From: Prinia subflava
Taxonomy: Eukaryota; Chordata; Aves; Passeriformes; Cisticolidae
Assembly (NCBI RefSeq): GCF_021018805.1
Contig: NC_086283.1
Location: 61,334,182-61,398,181, forward strand
Length of the DNA: 64,000 bases
Reading direction: 5' to 3'
In this document: positions 25,372-35,640 of the stretch, one piece after another
How the letters are laid out: every line of letters starts with the position of its first letter
Numbering within the stretch: position 1 is the first letter of the stretch
The notes under the pieces: model-generated
Database searches by the model: none
The model's input: the letters and a program-made list of their open reading frames with translations, nothing else
What the model was told of the DNA's origin: nothing
Made by a program: the position numbers and the translations under genes

Positions 25372-26739
25372 TGTCATGGGTTAGCACTGGCCAGATGTTA
25401 ATGCACCCATGAATATATGTTTTTTCTTTAACAACTCCTGTGGGATGTGATCAGGAACAGAGCAGAGCAGGCTTAAATCTTGAAAACAAAAAAAACACTA
25501 AAACTTTATTACATTACATAAAAACAGCAACAGAAAAACTCTTAAACACACACACAGACAGAAATAAAAACTTCCCAGGACATTTTTTCTTTTCTCCCAG
25601 TTTCTATCCCCCACACATTACTCTTCACAGACCAAACCTTTGGGTTTTAGATCAAACAATCACCACTCAAAAAAAAAAAACAAACTAATCTTCAGTTCAG
25701 CAAGGGAGAGAGGAGTCTCTCTGGCACCACAGACTGTTCTCCAGAACACACAGGTCTACTCTTTATGTGTTCCCATGTCACCCGTGGCACCGCCTGGAGA
25801 AGTCTGCCAGGGTGACTCTCTCTTTTTCCTATGTCCAGCGCTCTCACCGCTGTCTCATAGGCCAAAACTACATACAGGGCTTTTTAAGGATGCTGCATGC
25901 TGAGCTCTCCCCCTTTTTACCCAGGGGCCGGGGTTCCAGGAGCAGGTCTGCCCTGAGGGCAGAGGGCACCACCTCACCCTCCCCCTCTCTTCTCTGCTGG
26001 CTCCACTCTTCAAGTGCCAGTCACTGTAGCAAAAGCAAGGCAGCTGCATCCACTCAAAATGCAGTTTATGTTCAAAAGAGACTTAAGTTCAGTCCATGGC
26101 TGACATTATGCAAGAGAAGTCCAGCTCAGAAGGCTACTCCTCTCATTCTTCCATTGGGTTCCTTCCAACCATGCTTTATCATCTCAGTCTCAGGCCGCTT
26201 CCCTCTCTCCGAAACTACCAGTCATGAGAATCAATGTCTAAGAAAAGTTTCTTTCTGCTACACAAGGGTTAACAGTTTTTACCTCCCAGCAGGGTGCAGG
26301 CTCAGGCACTCCCAGGCTCCACAACCCCCACGTGGCTGGGCACCTTCTCCCGGAGTTTGGGGGGAAGAGGGGGTGAGCACACACAGAAGGCACTTCCACA
26401 GTTTTCCACCCCTCCATCCTGGACGGGGCAGTTCAGTTCCAGTCCTGTCCACTCTCTTCTCCCCTCTGTGGCTCCGGCTTACCTGAGCCGACTACGTGTT
26501 TCCCCTCCCCCACCCGGCCTCGTGGCTGGGCAGGGGAAGGAGGCCTGAGACCTCTCTCTGCTTAAACCGGGATCTGAAAAGAGGCCGAACTCCCTTGGGG
26601 TCCTGCTTTTAACTCTTTGTGTCCTCAGAGGCGTGTCCAAACCTCCAAGTGACCAATCTAGGTGCCAGCAGAAAAGCTGATCACTGATTGGACTGCCCAC
26701 ATCCCCCTGGAAAAATTCACCTCCCCCGCAACTACGACA
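25372..26739 (-). mobile_element. Complete solo LTR, 1,368 bp, minus strand
   Basis: On its own strand it starts TGTCGTAG (plus-strand end at 26739) and ends in CCATGACA (plus-strand start at 25372), so it has canonical TG...CA termini with imperfect inverted ends. The exact 5-bp TSD ATCAC is on both sides. A TATA-like AAAAG lies near 26605-26613 and a polyadenylation signal at 25505-25510 (TTTATT on plus). The GC-rich middle creates a 239-residue plus-strand frame that is antisense and not a gene. No internal retroviral sequence flanks it, so the provirus has recombined to a solo LTR. The 5-bp duplication suits ERVL-type elements, but the family is not certain. Confidence 0.9.
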
Positions 26740-26744
26740 ATCAC
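26740..26744. repeat. 5-bp TSD (right) of LTR 25372-26739
   Basis: ATCAC, identical to 25367-25371. Confidence 0.85.
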
Positions 26745-28872
26745 CTACTTCAACCGTAATCAGAGGATAAATCGACTGACCACAGCAGTGGACAATTGTT
26801 TAAGAGTAGTGCCCAGATAGAACTATTTGAGAAGTGATATTGAAAGTGTAAAGGGCTAGTAATTTTATTTTTTTGTTGTTGTTGTTTGATTTTTAAATTA
26901 AGATTCTTTATGATACAAGATTATCAGGTTATGCTAATGATTGAGAGGGATGATGTACCAGGATTTGGAAATTTTCCTAAGGTTTTCATAAACTGAAATG
27001 AGCAGTATTCTGTATTAAGCCTGGCATCTGGACACATTGTGTTAATTGCCATTAATGTGATTTTTTTCTACAGCAGAAACAACTGGAGAACAACTTGCTG
27101 GGATATTATTAGATGGCCTTTGATCCTTTGAAAAAGGATGAGCTGTAAGTTATGAGTTGTTTAAATGGAACATCAGTAATTTACTACAGCAGAGGATGTA
27201 GACCTATAACCTCCAAAATATTATTATTGATTTAAGACATCTGTAGAAACTAAGTAGACTTGCAAGATTTCAGAAGACAGATAAGTAAAGCTGTATAAAA
27301 GAAAAAGATTGATTATCTTGTTTGACAAGTCATCAAGAGATATCTATATTTTGTAAGAGATCGATAACTGATGGACAAATGGTAACCTTGTGGTCTGACC
27401 TCAGCCTAAGAAGAGCCTGGATATGCTTTTATCAAGTTGAATTTGAAGCATGCCACTGTCTGAAGCCTACTTCCACTTGGCTTTTAGCTGATATTTTTTT
27501 AAAAGAGAATGAAAAAAAGATCAGGGTGATCTTAGTTTTTCCTCTTCTATTTTTAATTTCTGTATTCTAGTTCAAAAGCAGGTAAACTAATTCTAGATGA
27601 GAGTATAAAGGTCACATCAGAGTTAGGGAAGGAAATCAGTGTCTCTTATAAGTGGGGGGTGGGAAAAAAGCCCCAAGGAATCCCAAAAAACAAATTCCCA
27701 AAGAATCCCAAAAAACAGAGCCAGCTGTCCCTAATTTCAAATGAGATTGTTGTTGTCTTCAGGATAACAGTTCTCCTCCATTGCCATTTAGGTGCATTTT
27801 AAATAAGTTCATGAAAGAAGGGAGGAGATGCAATATTCTGCCTTCCACAACATTTAGTACTTCCAAACAGATGAACAAATATCTGTCCATGCAGACCACT
27901 TAATTATAGCTTTTTCTTCATTATGTTGTGGTGGTGTTTTGGGTTTGTCTGTTGTTGTTGTTTGGTTGGTTGGTTTTTGTTTGTTTTTTAACCACAGAGA
28001 TGATTCAGGTAGGATCTGATTTTATAGTGCTGTAGTCTGGCATAATTGAATAGAATTTTTTGACCTGTATAATTTTATAGTGCTGAAGATTATACCACGT
28101 GTTATTTAGTGTAAGTTCCTTAATTTATTTTGCAATTTTCCATCTTACCAAAATTGAAAGAAATCTAATCTTTCCTAAAAATTCCTAGATCTATTTGGTG
28201 TTCTGCTGATCCATTCATATAAACACTGATCACATTGCATGTGTGACCCTTGCATCCTCAAATAGAGCATACTGGAAGGACAAAATTTAATTTCTTCAGT
28301 TAGTGGAATTTAGTTGGACTGAAAATATTAATACAAAATGTTCATATGACATATTTTAGTGTTCTGCTGAGGTCTTTATAAACCTGCAGCACTTTACATT
28401 CACTCTGACCCTTAACAAATAAAATCAGTAGGTATAATTTATCAGTTAATCAGAATCTGTTATTTCTTGTTGTTTTCATAATAGCTCATGATACCTGCTC
28501 CTATCAAATTCCAAATTTGCTGTATAGCAATAAAGAGCTGGTTGTTCTACTGTCTTGTAATCAAAACAAATAAATATGTATTATACAGTCAAAAGAAACC
28601 TCTGAAGAACTCCTTGTTGTAGTACATAAAGGAAAAAAGAAAGAGGAAAAAAAAGAATCAACACTGGTGTTCCTGTCACCAAGGGGATGAGAACTTTATC
28701 TCAAGATTGAAACTTATTTATTCTTGTGCATCATAGACCATATATCCCATTGGCCAGATTTTTGTCCTGAGATCTGCAAAATTTGCCTTGCAAGATAGTG
28801 GAAATGAATTTAATGTTTATTAAGATATTTTCTTGGTATGTAATGTCTTATGTAGTATTTCTTACTCTAAAG

Positions 28873-29070
28873 GCTGGCGGTGCCTCCAGGCTTTTACGAT
28901 AGTCAGAGCAGTCCTGAAACTAGTTTCACTGCTGTGGAAAGTAGCACTACCAGTAGCCACGAGACCAGTATTTCCTCTCCTGTACCTACATATCTTGCTG
29001 CAGTGGGTGCTAAAGGAGGAAGGCAGCTGCAAGTTAGAACTCCAGCAGCTCTGGGAGAGTTAAGGAGTCC
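28873..29070 (+). other. Weak exon candidate (Ser/Thr-rich frame)
   Basis: A frame open from an in-frame stop just upstream encodes PPGFYDSQSSPETSF followed by a serine/threonine-rich segment ending near SSPVPTYLAAVGAKGG, then continues less distinctively. An acceptor-like TTTCTTACTCTAAAG ends at 28872. No good donor was found; GT sites after about 29030 are weak. GC is higher than in the surroundings. I do not recognise the peptide. It may be a real exon, a decayed processed pseudogene or chance. Confidence 0.15.
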
Positions 29071-29138
29071 CTACCTCAAGTTTGAACATCAAAAAATGTT
29101 TAAAAAGGAAGGATGTAGCTTTCAAATGTTCAAAGGGA

Positions 29139-29175
29139 AAAAAAAAAGAAAGAAAGAAAAAAAAAGAAAGAAAAC
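29139..29175. repeat. GAAA/A-rich simple repeat
   Basis: A run of A and GAAA units. Confidence 0.85.
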
Positions 29176-30171
29176 GATTTTTCCTCCTTACCCTTTCTCT
29201 CCGCTGTATTCTTGAAATTCACTGCCCAGAATCTTCAAAAGCATTGTAACAAACAGCGCTACTGTATTCATTAGAGTTGTCTAATACAGTCATCTTGAAG
29301 CAGTTTTTTAGGCTTGATAATCTTTCTTTTGACGGCTAGATTATAACTATATAATTCTACTGTGAGTAGTGTGTTCACGTTTACAAACAGAAGTTCAGTG
29401 AGAAATCTACTACCTATTGTAGCTGCTGCTTCCTTTTCCCATCTTTATGTTATGTTTAGAGATTATGAGGCTTTTAATGTTTCTTGCTACTGATGTTGTA
29501 GCTGGTACAAGAAGGTATAACCCAAACGAAAACCAATTTCTTCCCCTCAGAAAACTCTCTGAAATTACTTAGACGATGCACTTGGTTTTGCAACTTCAGA
29601 CTCCTTTTACTTTGGATTTTAATACTTCATGTGAGGCTTCAAGATGCCCTATTTTAGCTAATGAGTTTTGCAGGCACTATTCAGCATTGCAGATTTACAT
29701 AAATTGTACATTGTCGATATTTGAGTAAAGGTTGAATGTTCTTATCTCATCTATATCATTATTAAAAGATACAAACTCAGAAAGAATACCTTATTGTTGT
29801 TTGTTTAAGTATTCACTAATTACCATTAATCTGATTAATACAGCAAATTAAAGCAGAAAACAGACAGAGTTTATTCATGGTTAAATTGCAGAAATCAGTG
29901 GGTTATGCAGTATTTGCATTTTAATTAAGTCATGAGCATTTAATGCTATGTGCTGGAAATACAAATGGATTCTCTGGCTTCATTGAAATTTAGCATTCGT
30001 CTCATATTATTTATTTTGTATATCTGTGTGTCTGATATTCAAAGGTAAAAGAATGCAATTCTGTTACTAATACATGCCCATAACATGCTAAAATTAACAA
30101 ACAATTCTTTTCTATAGACCATCAAAACAATCCAAGATCTGCACTATGGGTGATTCCATAATTTGGTTCTA

Positions 30172-30350
30172 TTATCACAGAATTACAGAATACACTGGAA
30201 GAGGATTGGAAGGGATTCAGAAGGATCATCAAATCTAACTCTTAGCCTGCACAGGACCATCCCCACAGTCCCACCATGTGCCTGAGAATATTGTCCAAAT
30301 GATTCTTTATCTGTTCCAGACTTGGTGCTTCCCTGGGGAGCCTGTAGATT
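30172..30350 (-). mobile_element. CR1: CR1 LINE, 3' end fragment (minus strand)
   Basis: On the plus strand it reads as the reverse complement of the CR1 end: 'atcacagaattacagaatac', 'gaggattggaagggattcag', 'cctgcacaggaccatcccca', 'cccaccatgtgcctgagaat' and 'cttccctggggagcctg'. It is short and noncoding. Confidence 0.88.
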
Positions 30351-32338
30351 AGCCCTGGATCCTTGGCTGTTGGATTTACAGACTATGGGTTGAGAGAACA
30401 TTAGATTTGCAGCACCAGAGGACATTAGGTGTGCTAAACTGTGGACCAGAAATGTTTTCCATATTAGGACCTCTGCAATGTAAATGCTTAGTAACATGTA
30501 GACGACATCTCTGCTTTCTGAAATTCAGAACAAAATTCTTCTCAGGCTGTTTTTATATATGTAGGGAAAGTAAGGATCTAGAGCTGTGAGAAGGTAGCAG
30601 GAGGTTCAGGGTTATGCAAAGATGTGCTTCACCCAGTCTAAAATCTAACATCAAAACAGTAAAAAAAAAAGGTGTCACAGGATTTTGTCGTACAGCTCTG
30701 ACTGCCATTAGTGGCAGTTCTATGACCAAATCACTGTGGTCAGCAAAGAATTTTTTTTATTTTTAAGGAACAGATTAGAAAAAATAAGGAACTAATTCAG
30801 TGGCTGAGTGCAACTTCTGAAAGCTCAAGGTACAGTGATGCTTTCTCCACTTTATAAGAAAAATACTTAAAACATGAAAATTGGGAATTCAAGGACATAC
30901 TGAGTATTACACAACTTCAGTCCAAGCTCTGTCTGCTGTTTTCATTGGTATGTAGCACATGCCCCCTACAGAGTGCTGGTGTTAAAAGAGTTGAATAGAA
31001 TAAATGTCAACACTAAATAAATTCTATTGCCAACAAGCTTCCAGGAAATGTTTATCACACTTCTGTTAAAATGTGTGCAAAACAGTTACTGCACAATGAT
31101 GAATCATACCTTATATTACACATATGTTGATCATAAACGTTTATCAGATTTTGGGCAATTTCTAGAATGTTGAAGGGACACTATAGTCTGTTGACAAGAA
31201 GGTCTTCTTCTCAGTAAGCTGATTTCTTCACTTGAAGGATAAGCAAAATGTGTTTAACTATTTTAGATGGTTTTGCCAGAGATTAAAGATGGATCTCTTT
31301 TTTATGTAGTGTACATATAGATGTATTTCAAGATATATTCATTTTACACTGTTCTGATAATTCTCTTTTGTTTTCTGCCAATTATATTTTAAGAAAGATG
31401 TTATATTTTCTGATGAATAAAGTTGAAAGATTTTTTGTGGTATCAGTGCCGTAGTAAGCATTGCTCATATTTCTATAGGTCCTTATTAGGAAACCTCAAA
31501 GTTAGTGGAGACTTGGTTATGGTTTATTTGGGTACAGACACAGGCCGTAGTTTCTACTGTTACAGGAGATACATTCTTAAGTCACAAATTTTAAAACATG
31601 CATAGTGAACTTACCACACAAAGACACATAACATTATGCTACTGATGGGAACTGAGAGAGCAACTTATTGGCCTGTGACAGAAGAAAATAAAATTTTATC
31701 TATTTTTATATCCAGACTCATGCGCTAAATGTCACATCATTCTTTCATTTAGACCTTCTGATCAGATCCAATGCTTACTGCAATATTGCTGTGATCAATC
31801 AAGAGCAAGGAGAATCCAAAGGCATCACCCTTTAAAGGCAAAGTGAGACTAGTAGTCTGAATTTTCCTCAGTCTGAGAAGAATGACAAAGCCTCCTCCAC
31901 TATTGTCTGTTTGGATTAGAGCAGTGATTTCAAGATAATTTTTCCTTTAAACATAGCTCTCCTTTTTTCCTGCATTTACATTCTATAAAAAGAAAATGGA
32001 TCTAAGAAAAGGATTGTGTTAGCAAACAAAAGTCCCAACAGGTTGTTGTCACACAATAAAAACTAATAAATGCACACTCTCATATTTAGGACAGAAATCA
32101 GAGAGTTTATTGTACTTCACTGGAATATTTAAATTGCTACATCATAATTAATTCCATTATTATCCAAGAATTTATAATTGAGAACGTAGTTATGCATAGT
32201 TAGCATTCTTTTAAATATGATTCTGAGACTTTCTTCCTCCTTTTGAAATAAAGGCCAATTTTAAGACCTCAGAAATGAAAATTTTGATTCAGATAAAGAT
32301 TTTGAGGATTTTGCTTTGGTTTGTTTTGGTTTGGTTTT

Positions 32339-32369
<31 letters not shown>

Positions 32370-33489
32370 TTTTGTTCAGTAGCTGCTAAAATCTTTTGCT
32401 TTAGGAATGCTTTGGGCTGTTATAGAGAAGTCCTTTTTAATGAGGTATGTGCTTGAAATATGATCAAAGGAATTTCAAGAAATAAAATGAAAATGAGGTC
32501 TCATAAAGAATTAGTACTGAAAATAGAAAAACCTCAAGAGTGTGATATCTACTTGCTAAATAACTTTAAAATTACCTCTGAAATCAGAGGATCCTTTATT
32601 ATGTGATTTATAAAAATTAACTGCTCTGGAACCAAGACTGAATACTCTTGACACAGGGCAATGTAAAGGGTTATACAATGTATGGCTATATATTAAAAGC
32701 CTTTAGGCTCAAAATAACTACCTTCTGCAAAAGGGGTTTCCTGCAGCACTGAGATAAAAGTACTGTGTTCCCTTACAATTTTTCTATTCCAGTAACTAGA
32801 GAAAAGTATGGTTTGGTAATGATTCTGGTAATGAGCCAAAATGCATTTTAGAGAGGTACAAAAACACACAGAATATGCCTGCAACAGCTGAAAAGGGTAA
32901 GCTAATGGAACCTAAAGTGATTCAGTGAGGAGAGAACTCTCAATCTTCCTTTTCACTGGGATGAAAGAGGGAAGACAGAAGCTTATATTTTAGGATGGAG
33001 ATTGTACATGTCTTCAAGGGTTTCATTTTCCATATAAAGTGTCTTCTATGACGAATTTAGTTTGCATGACAAGGATTTGGGAGTGGGGGCAGGAGGTGGT
33101 TACAGAGGTTGCTTCTGTGAGGAGTTGCTAGAAACTTCCACTATTGCCAGATTGGTTGGGGAAACACAAACAGGATGGATCTCCATCTAGTTGCAGACTT
33201 AGGATTTATTATTTGTCCATGTCATACAAGCAGTATGCAAGAGACACAGGAAAACAACAAGATCCATGCAAAGCTATAACAGAGACAAAAACCACAGCTA
33301 ATGCAAAGCCTTTTTCTAGATATTTTCACAACCAATAGTTTTCAAGAAAATTTTAGAGTCATATAATCCTAGCAAACCAGAAAAGGACCCACATGGGTTT
33401 AGAATTAACAATAAAACTTCTGCAAGCCTAAGAAACAATAAACAATAATTCATTATTTTAAATAGGAACATTTTCTATCTTTGCAAAGC
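30351..33489. other. AT-rich DNA, no gene seen
   Basis: Holds a T/G then T/C pyrimidine-rich tract at about 32311-32374. No gene or RNA is recognised. Confidence 0.6.
32311..32374. repeat. T-rich tract (TTTGG then T/C)
   Basis: TTTGGTTTG-type units pass into long T runs broken by single C bases. Confidence 0.9.
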
Positions 33490-34079
33490 ATATATCTAAG
33501 ACTCCCCTTAGATTCCTACACACTATGTCCAGTGAAGCCAATGCCAGGTAACTCCCAGACAGATCTGCCACTGTCCAAGGTGGAGCCCATCAGGCACAGT
33601 GGCGGCACCTCTAGGATAACATCTAAGAGTATGGGAGAAGTTAATGAAGGACTGACTCCTGGGGGAGAGATGTCACACTAGAGCATGGGAAGGATATGAG
33701 AAGTGTTTCCCCTGGGCAGGATGGAGCTGGAGAGACCATGTGTGATGATCTGTAACTCCCACCCTCCATTCCCCGACGGCACTGAGAGGAAAAAGGTAGA
33801 AAAATCCTTTGTGGAGTTGTGTCCAGGAAGAAGGAAAGGCCAAGGGAAAGGAGTAGTATTATTGGTTCTCTTCCTCATCATCATACTGATTTGACTGTTA
33901 ATAAAATAAATTCCCTGAGCTGAGTCTGTTTTGTCCATGATAGTAACTGGTGAGTGATCTTTCCATGTGCTTACCTTGACCTACATATTATTTGTTATAT
34001 TATTTCTTCCCTCTCCAGAAGGGAGTAACAGAACAGGTTTGGTGGACATCTGATATTCAGCCCAAGTCAACCCACCACA
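33490..34079 (+). mobile_element. ERVL-type LTR copy, probably internally deleted
   Basis: Matches, from memory, a common avian LTR family. A U3-like segment runs 'actcccagacagatctgccactg', 'ggtggagcccatcag', 'gcggcacctctaggataac'. An R/U5 part follows: 'gggcaggatggagctggagagacca', then 'aggaagaaggaaaggcc', AATAAA-type signals near 33900-33910, 'gagctgagtctgttttgtcc', and an end at 34071-34079 in CCCACCACA. Full members carry a long GC-rich middle that seems absent here. The 5' boundary is approximate and no TSD was found. Confidence 0.65.
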
Positions 34080-34499
34080 CACAGATTCGTAGTTTTTAAA
34101 TGATTTTTTTACTGCCACAACCAGACTGACTCTACAGAGTAAAGAATAAATCACGCTGCAAAGAGCTTACAAGCTGAAAAGCACAAGAGGAAAGACAAAG
34201 AGAAAGACTGATGTCTGTTTTCACAAATGAGGAAGAGGGTCTAGAGAAATTAGGAGAAAGCCATACAAATTGCTTAAATAATAATTTGTGACCATTAAAT
34301 TGACTTGAGAAGAAATTAAACACTCCTGCTACATTCTTTTGTGCACCTGAAGAATCCTGGATTCTATCACTGTTGGAGTCCATGTTTCCATGGATCCTCC
34401 ACAGAGAGTGAAATGTGAAGGGATTGAATTAAAACCTTTAGAAAAATTAGAATATATAAAGCTATATATGCACAAAGTAGAAATCTAAGCCTCAGTTTT
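34080..34499. other. Spacer between two LTRs, nothing recognised
   Basis: AT-rich DNA without a recognised gene or repeat. Confidence 0.5.
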
Positions 34500-34559
34500 A
34501 AGCTTCACATGCCCTAAATGCCTAGTTGTTAGTGTAAAAGTACAGAGCTTCAGGCCTAG

Positions 34560-34740
34560 TGATAGAGTTTAGACACAATAAAAATAGAGTAGAGTGCTGT
34601 TTATAATTTTGGTATGAATTTTGCGCAAATAAGATAAAGTTTTTTACGTATGTTAAGACAGAGTTTTTCATATACCAAGATAGAATTTTTATGCACAATA
34701 TGATTGAACTTTTATACTACTAAGATAGAGTTTTTGCACT
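34560..34740 (+). repeat. Degenerate repeats of 'aagatagagttttt'
   Basis: About six variants of AAGATAGAGTTTTT, including AAGATAAAGTTTTT, AAGACAGAGTTTTT and AAGATAGAATTTTT, spaced about 20-45 bases apart. Confidence 0.75.
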
Positions 34741-35089
34741 GATAGATATGCTATATGCATAGGTTTTTGATGCTGCTTTTCGTAGCTTTTCGTAGTTTAC
34801 AAACTTAGAAAATTGCACCTAGATTGGGTATTGTGTAGATAAAGATATGAATATGCATTTGTAACTTACGGATAAAAAGCCTCTGGGTTGGGAGTGAAGG
34901 TATCGATTGATCAACCCGATCTACCAATCCAACCTCCACCTTCGGCAGCCTGGGGAAGGAGCCCTGCCAGGGAGCTGAATGGGATTCTAAAGGTACCATC
35001 TGTTATTGTCTTTGTCACTGGGATCAGGGCCCCAGGGTCCCGTCCCTTCCCTTTCCCCCTGCAGTGCTTGCCCTGCAACTCTGTACGGG

Positions 35090-35385
35090 GCTGCCGGGGA
35101 CTCTGTGAGGGTTCAGGACCCCGGGACCCCTTCCTGCCTCTGGGACCTCGGAATCCCGTTCCTGTCACTGCGATCCCGTGGCCGGGAACTCTGTCGGGTT
35201 CAGGATCCCTCATTGCCACTGTGACCCTGCAGCCAGGACTCTGTGCGGGTTCTGAATCTTGGGACCTTTCCTGTCCCTGTGATCCCCGTGGCCGGGACCC
35301 CTGTCTGGGATCTGTGATCTCGGAACCCCTTTCTGTTATTGTGACCCCACTGCCAGGAACCCTGTTTGGGGTCAGGAGTTGAAGG
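35090..35385 (+). repeat. GC-rich minisatellite, about 51-61 bp period
   Basis: The anchor GCC(G/A)GGA(A/C)(C/T)CTGT starts at 35093, 35181, 35232, 35291 and 35352. Between anchors each unit carries variants of 'gggttcaggatc..ggaccc.ttcctgtcactgtgat'. Spacings are 88, 51, 59 and 61 bp, so the units are imperfect. GC content is far above the flanks. Confidence 0.85.
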
Positions 35386-35640
35386 TTGTTTTATCCTAAT
35401 GCTGGAATGTTATGTTTAATTCCATGTTAAGACTACTGTTTATTCTGGAATTTTATTTCTAAGACTTTATACTCATATACTTTATACTCATAACTGATTG
35501 TGACATTGTAAGACCGCTCATTTAGGACTCTTGCACCTTCAGATAGATGCTTTCATATAATAAACAATTCTGTTCATGACCTTAAAATGTTCTTAGACCT
35601 TTAAGACCTATAACCTGTAAAACGGCCTCGGCATATCACC

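Larger units (their letters stand above)
26745..30171. other. Mostly unique DNA, no firm gene
   Basis: Contains a 26-bp imperfect tandem duplication rich in CCCAAAAAA at about 27672-27718, a GTT/GGTT tract at about 27940-27990, the weak exon candidate at 28873-29070 and a GAAA tract at 29139-29175. AT-rich sequence at about 29700-30060 has several TAAT/ATTA motifs. No RNA gene is recognised. Confidence 0.55.
34500..35640 (+). mobile_element. LTR-like element with short U3 repeats and a GC-rich minisatellite
   Basis: A degenerate repeated A/T-rich segment (34560-34740) is followed by a TATA-like GATAAAAAG at 34871-34879, a GC-rich minisatellite (35090-35385) and AT-rich sequence with AATAAA at about 35560-35566. 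This order (U3 repeats, TATA, GC-rich transcribed part, polyadenylation signal) is that of an LTR in plus orientation. Termini and TSD were not found, so the limits are approximate. The 164-residue frame through it is a by-product of the GC-rich repeats. Confidence 0.45.

Noticed and set aside
25767..26486. 239-residue plus-strand ORF
   Set aside because: Lies wholly inside the minus-strand LTR 25372-26739, in antisense, and has no recognisable domain.
34888..35382. 164-residue ORF rich in proline, glycine and arginine
   Set aside because: Coincides with the GC-rich minisatellite; no start context or domain supports a protein.
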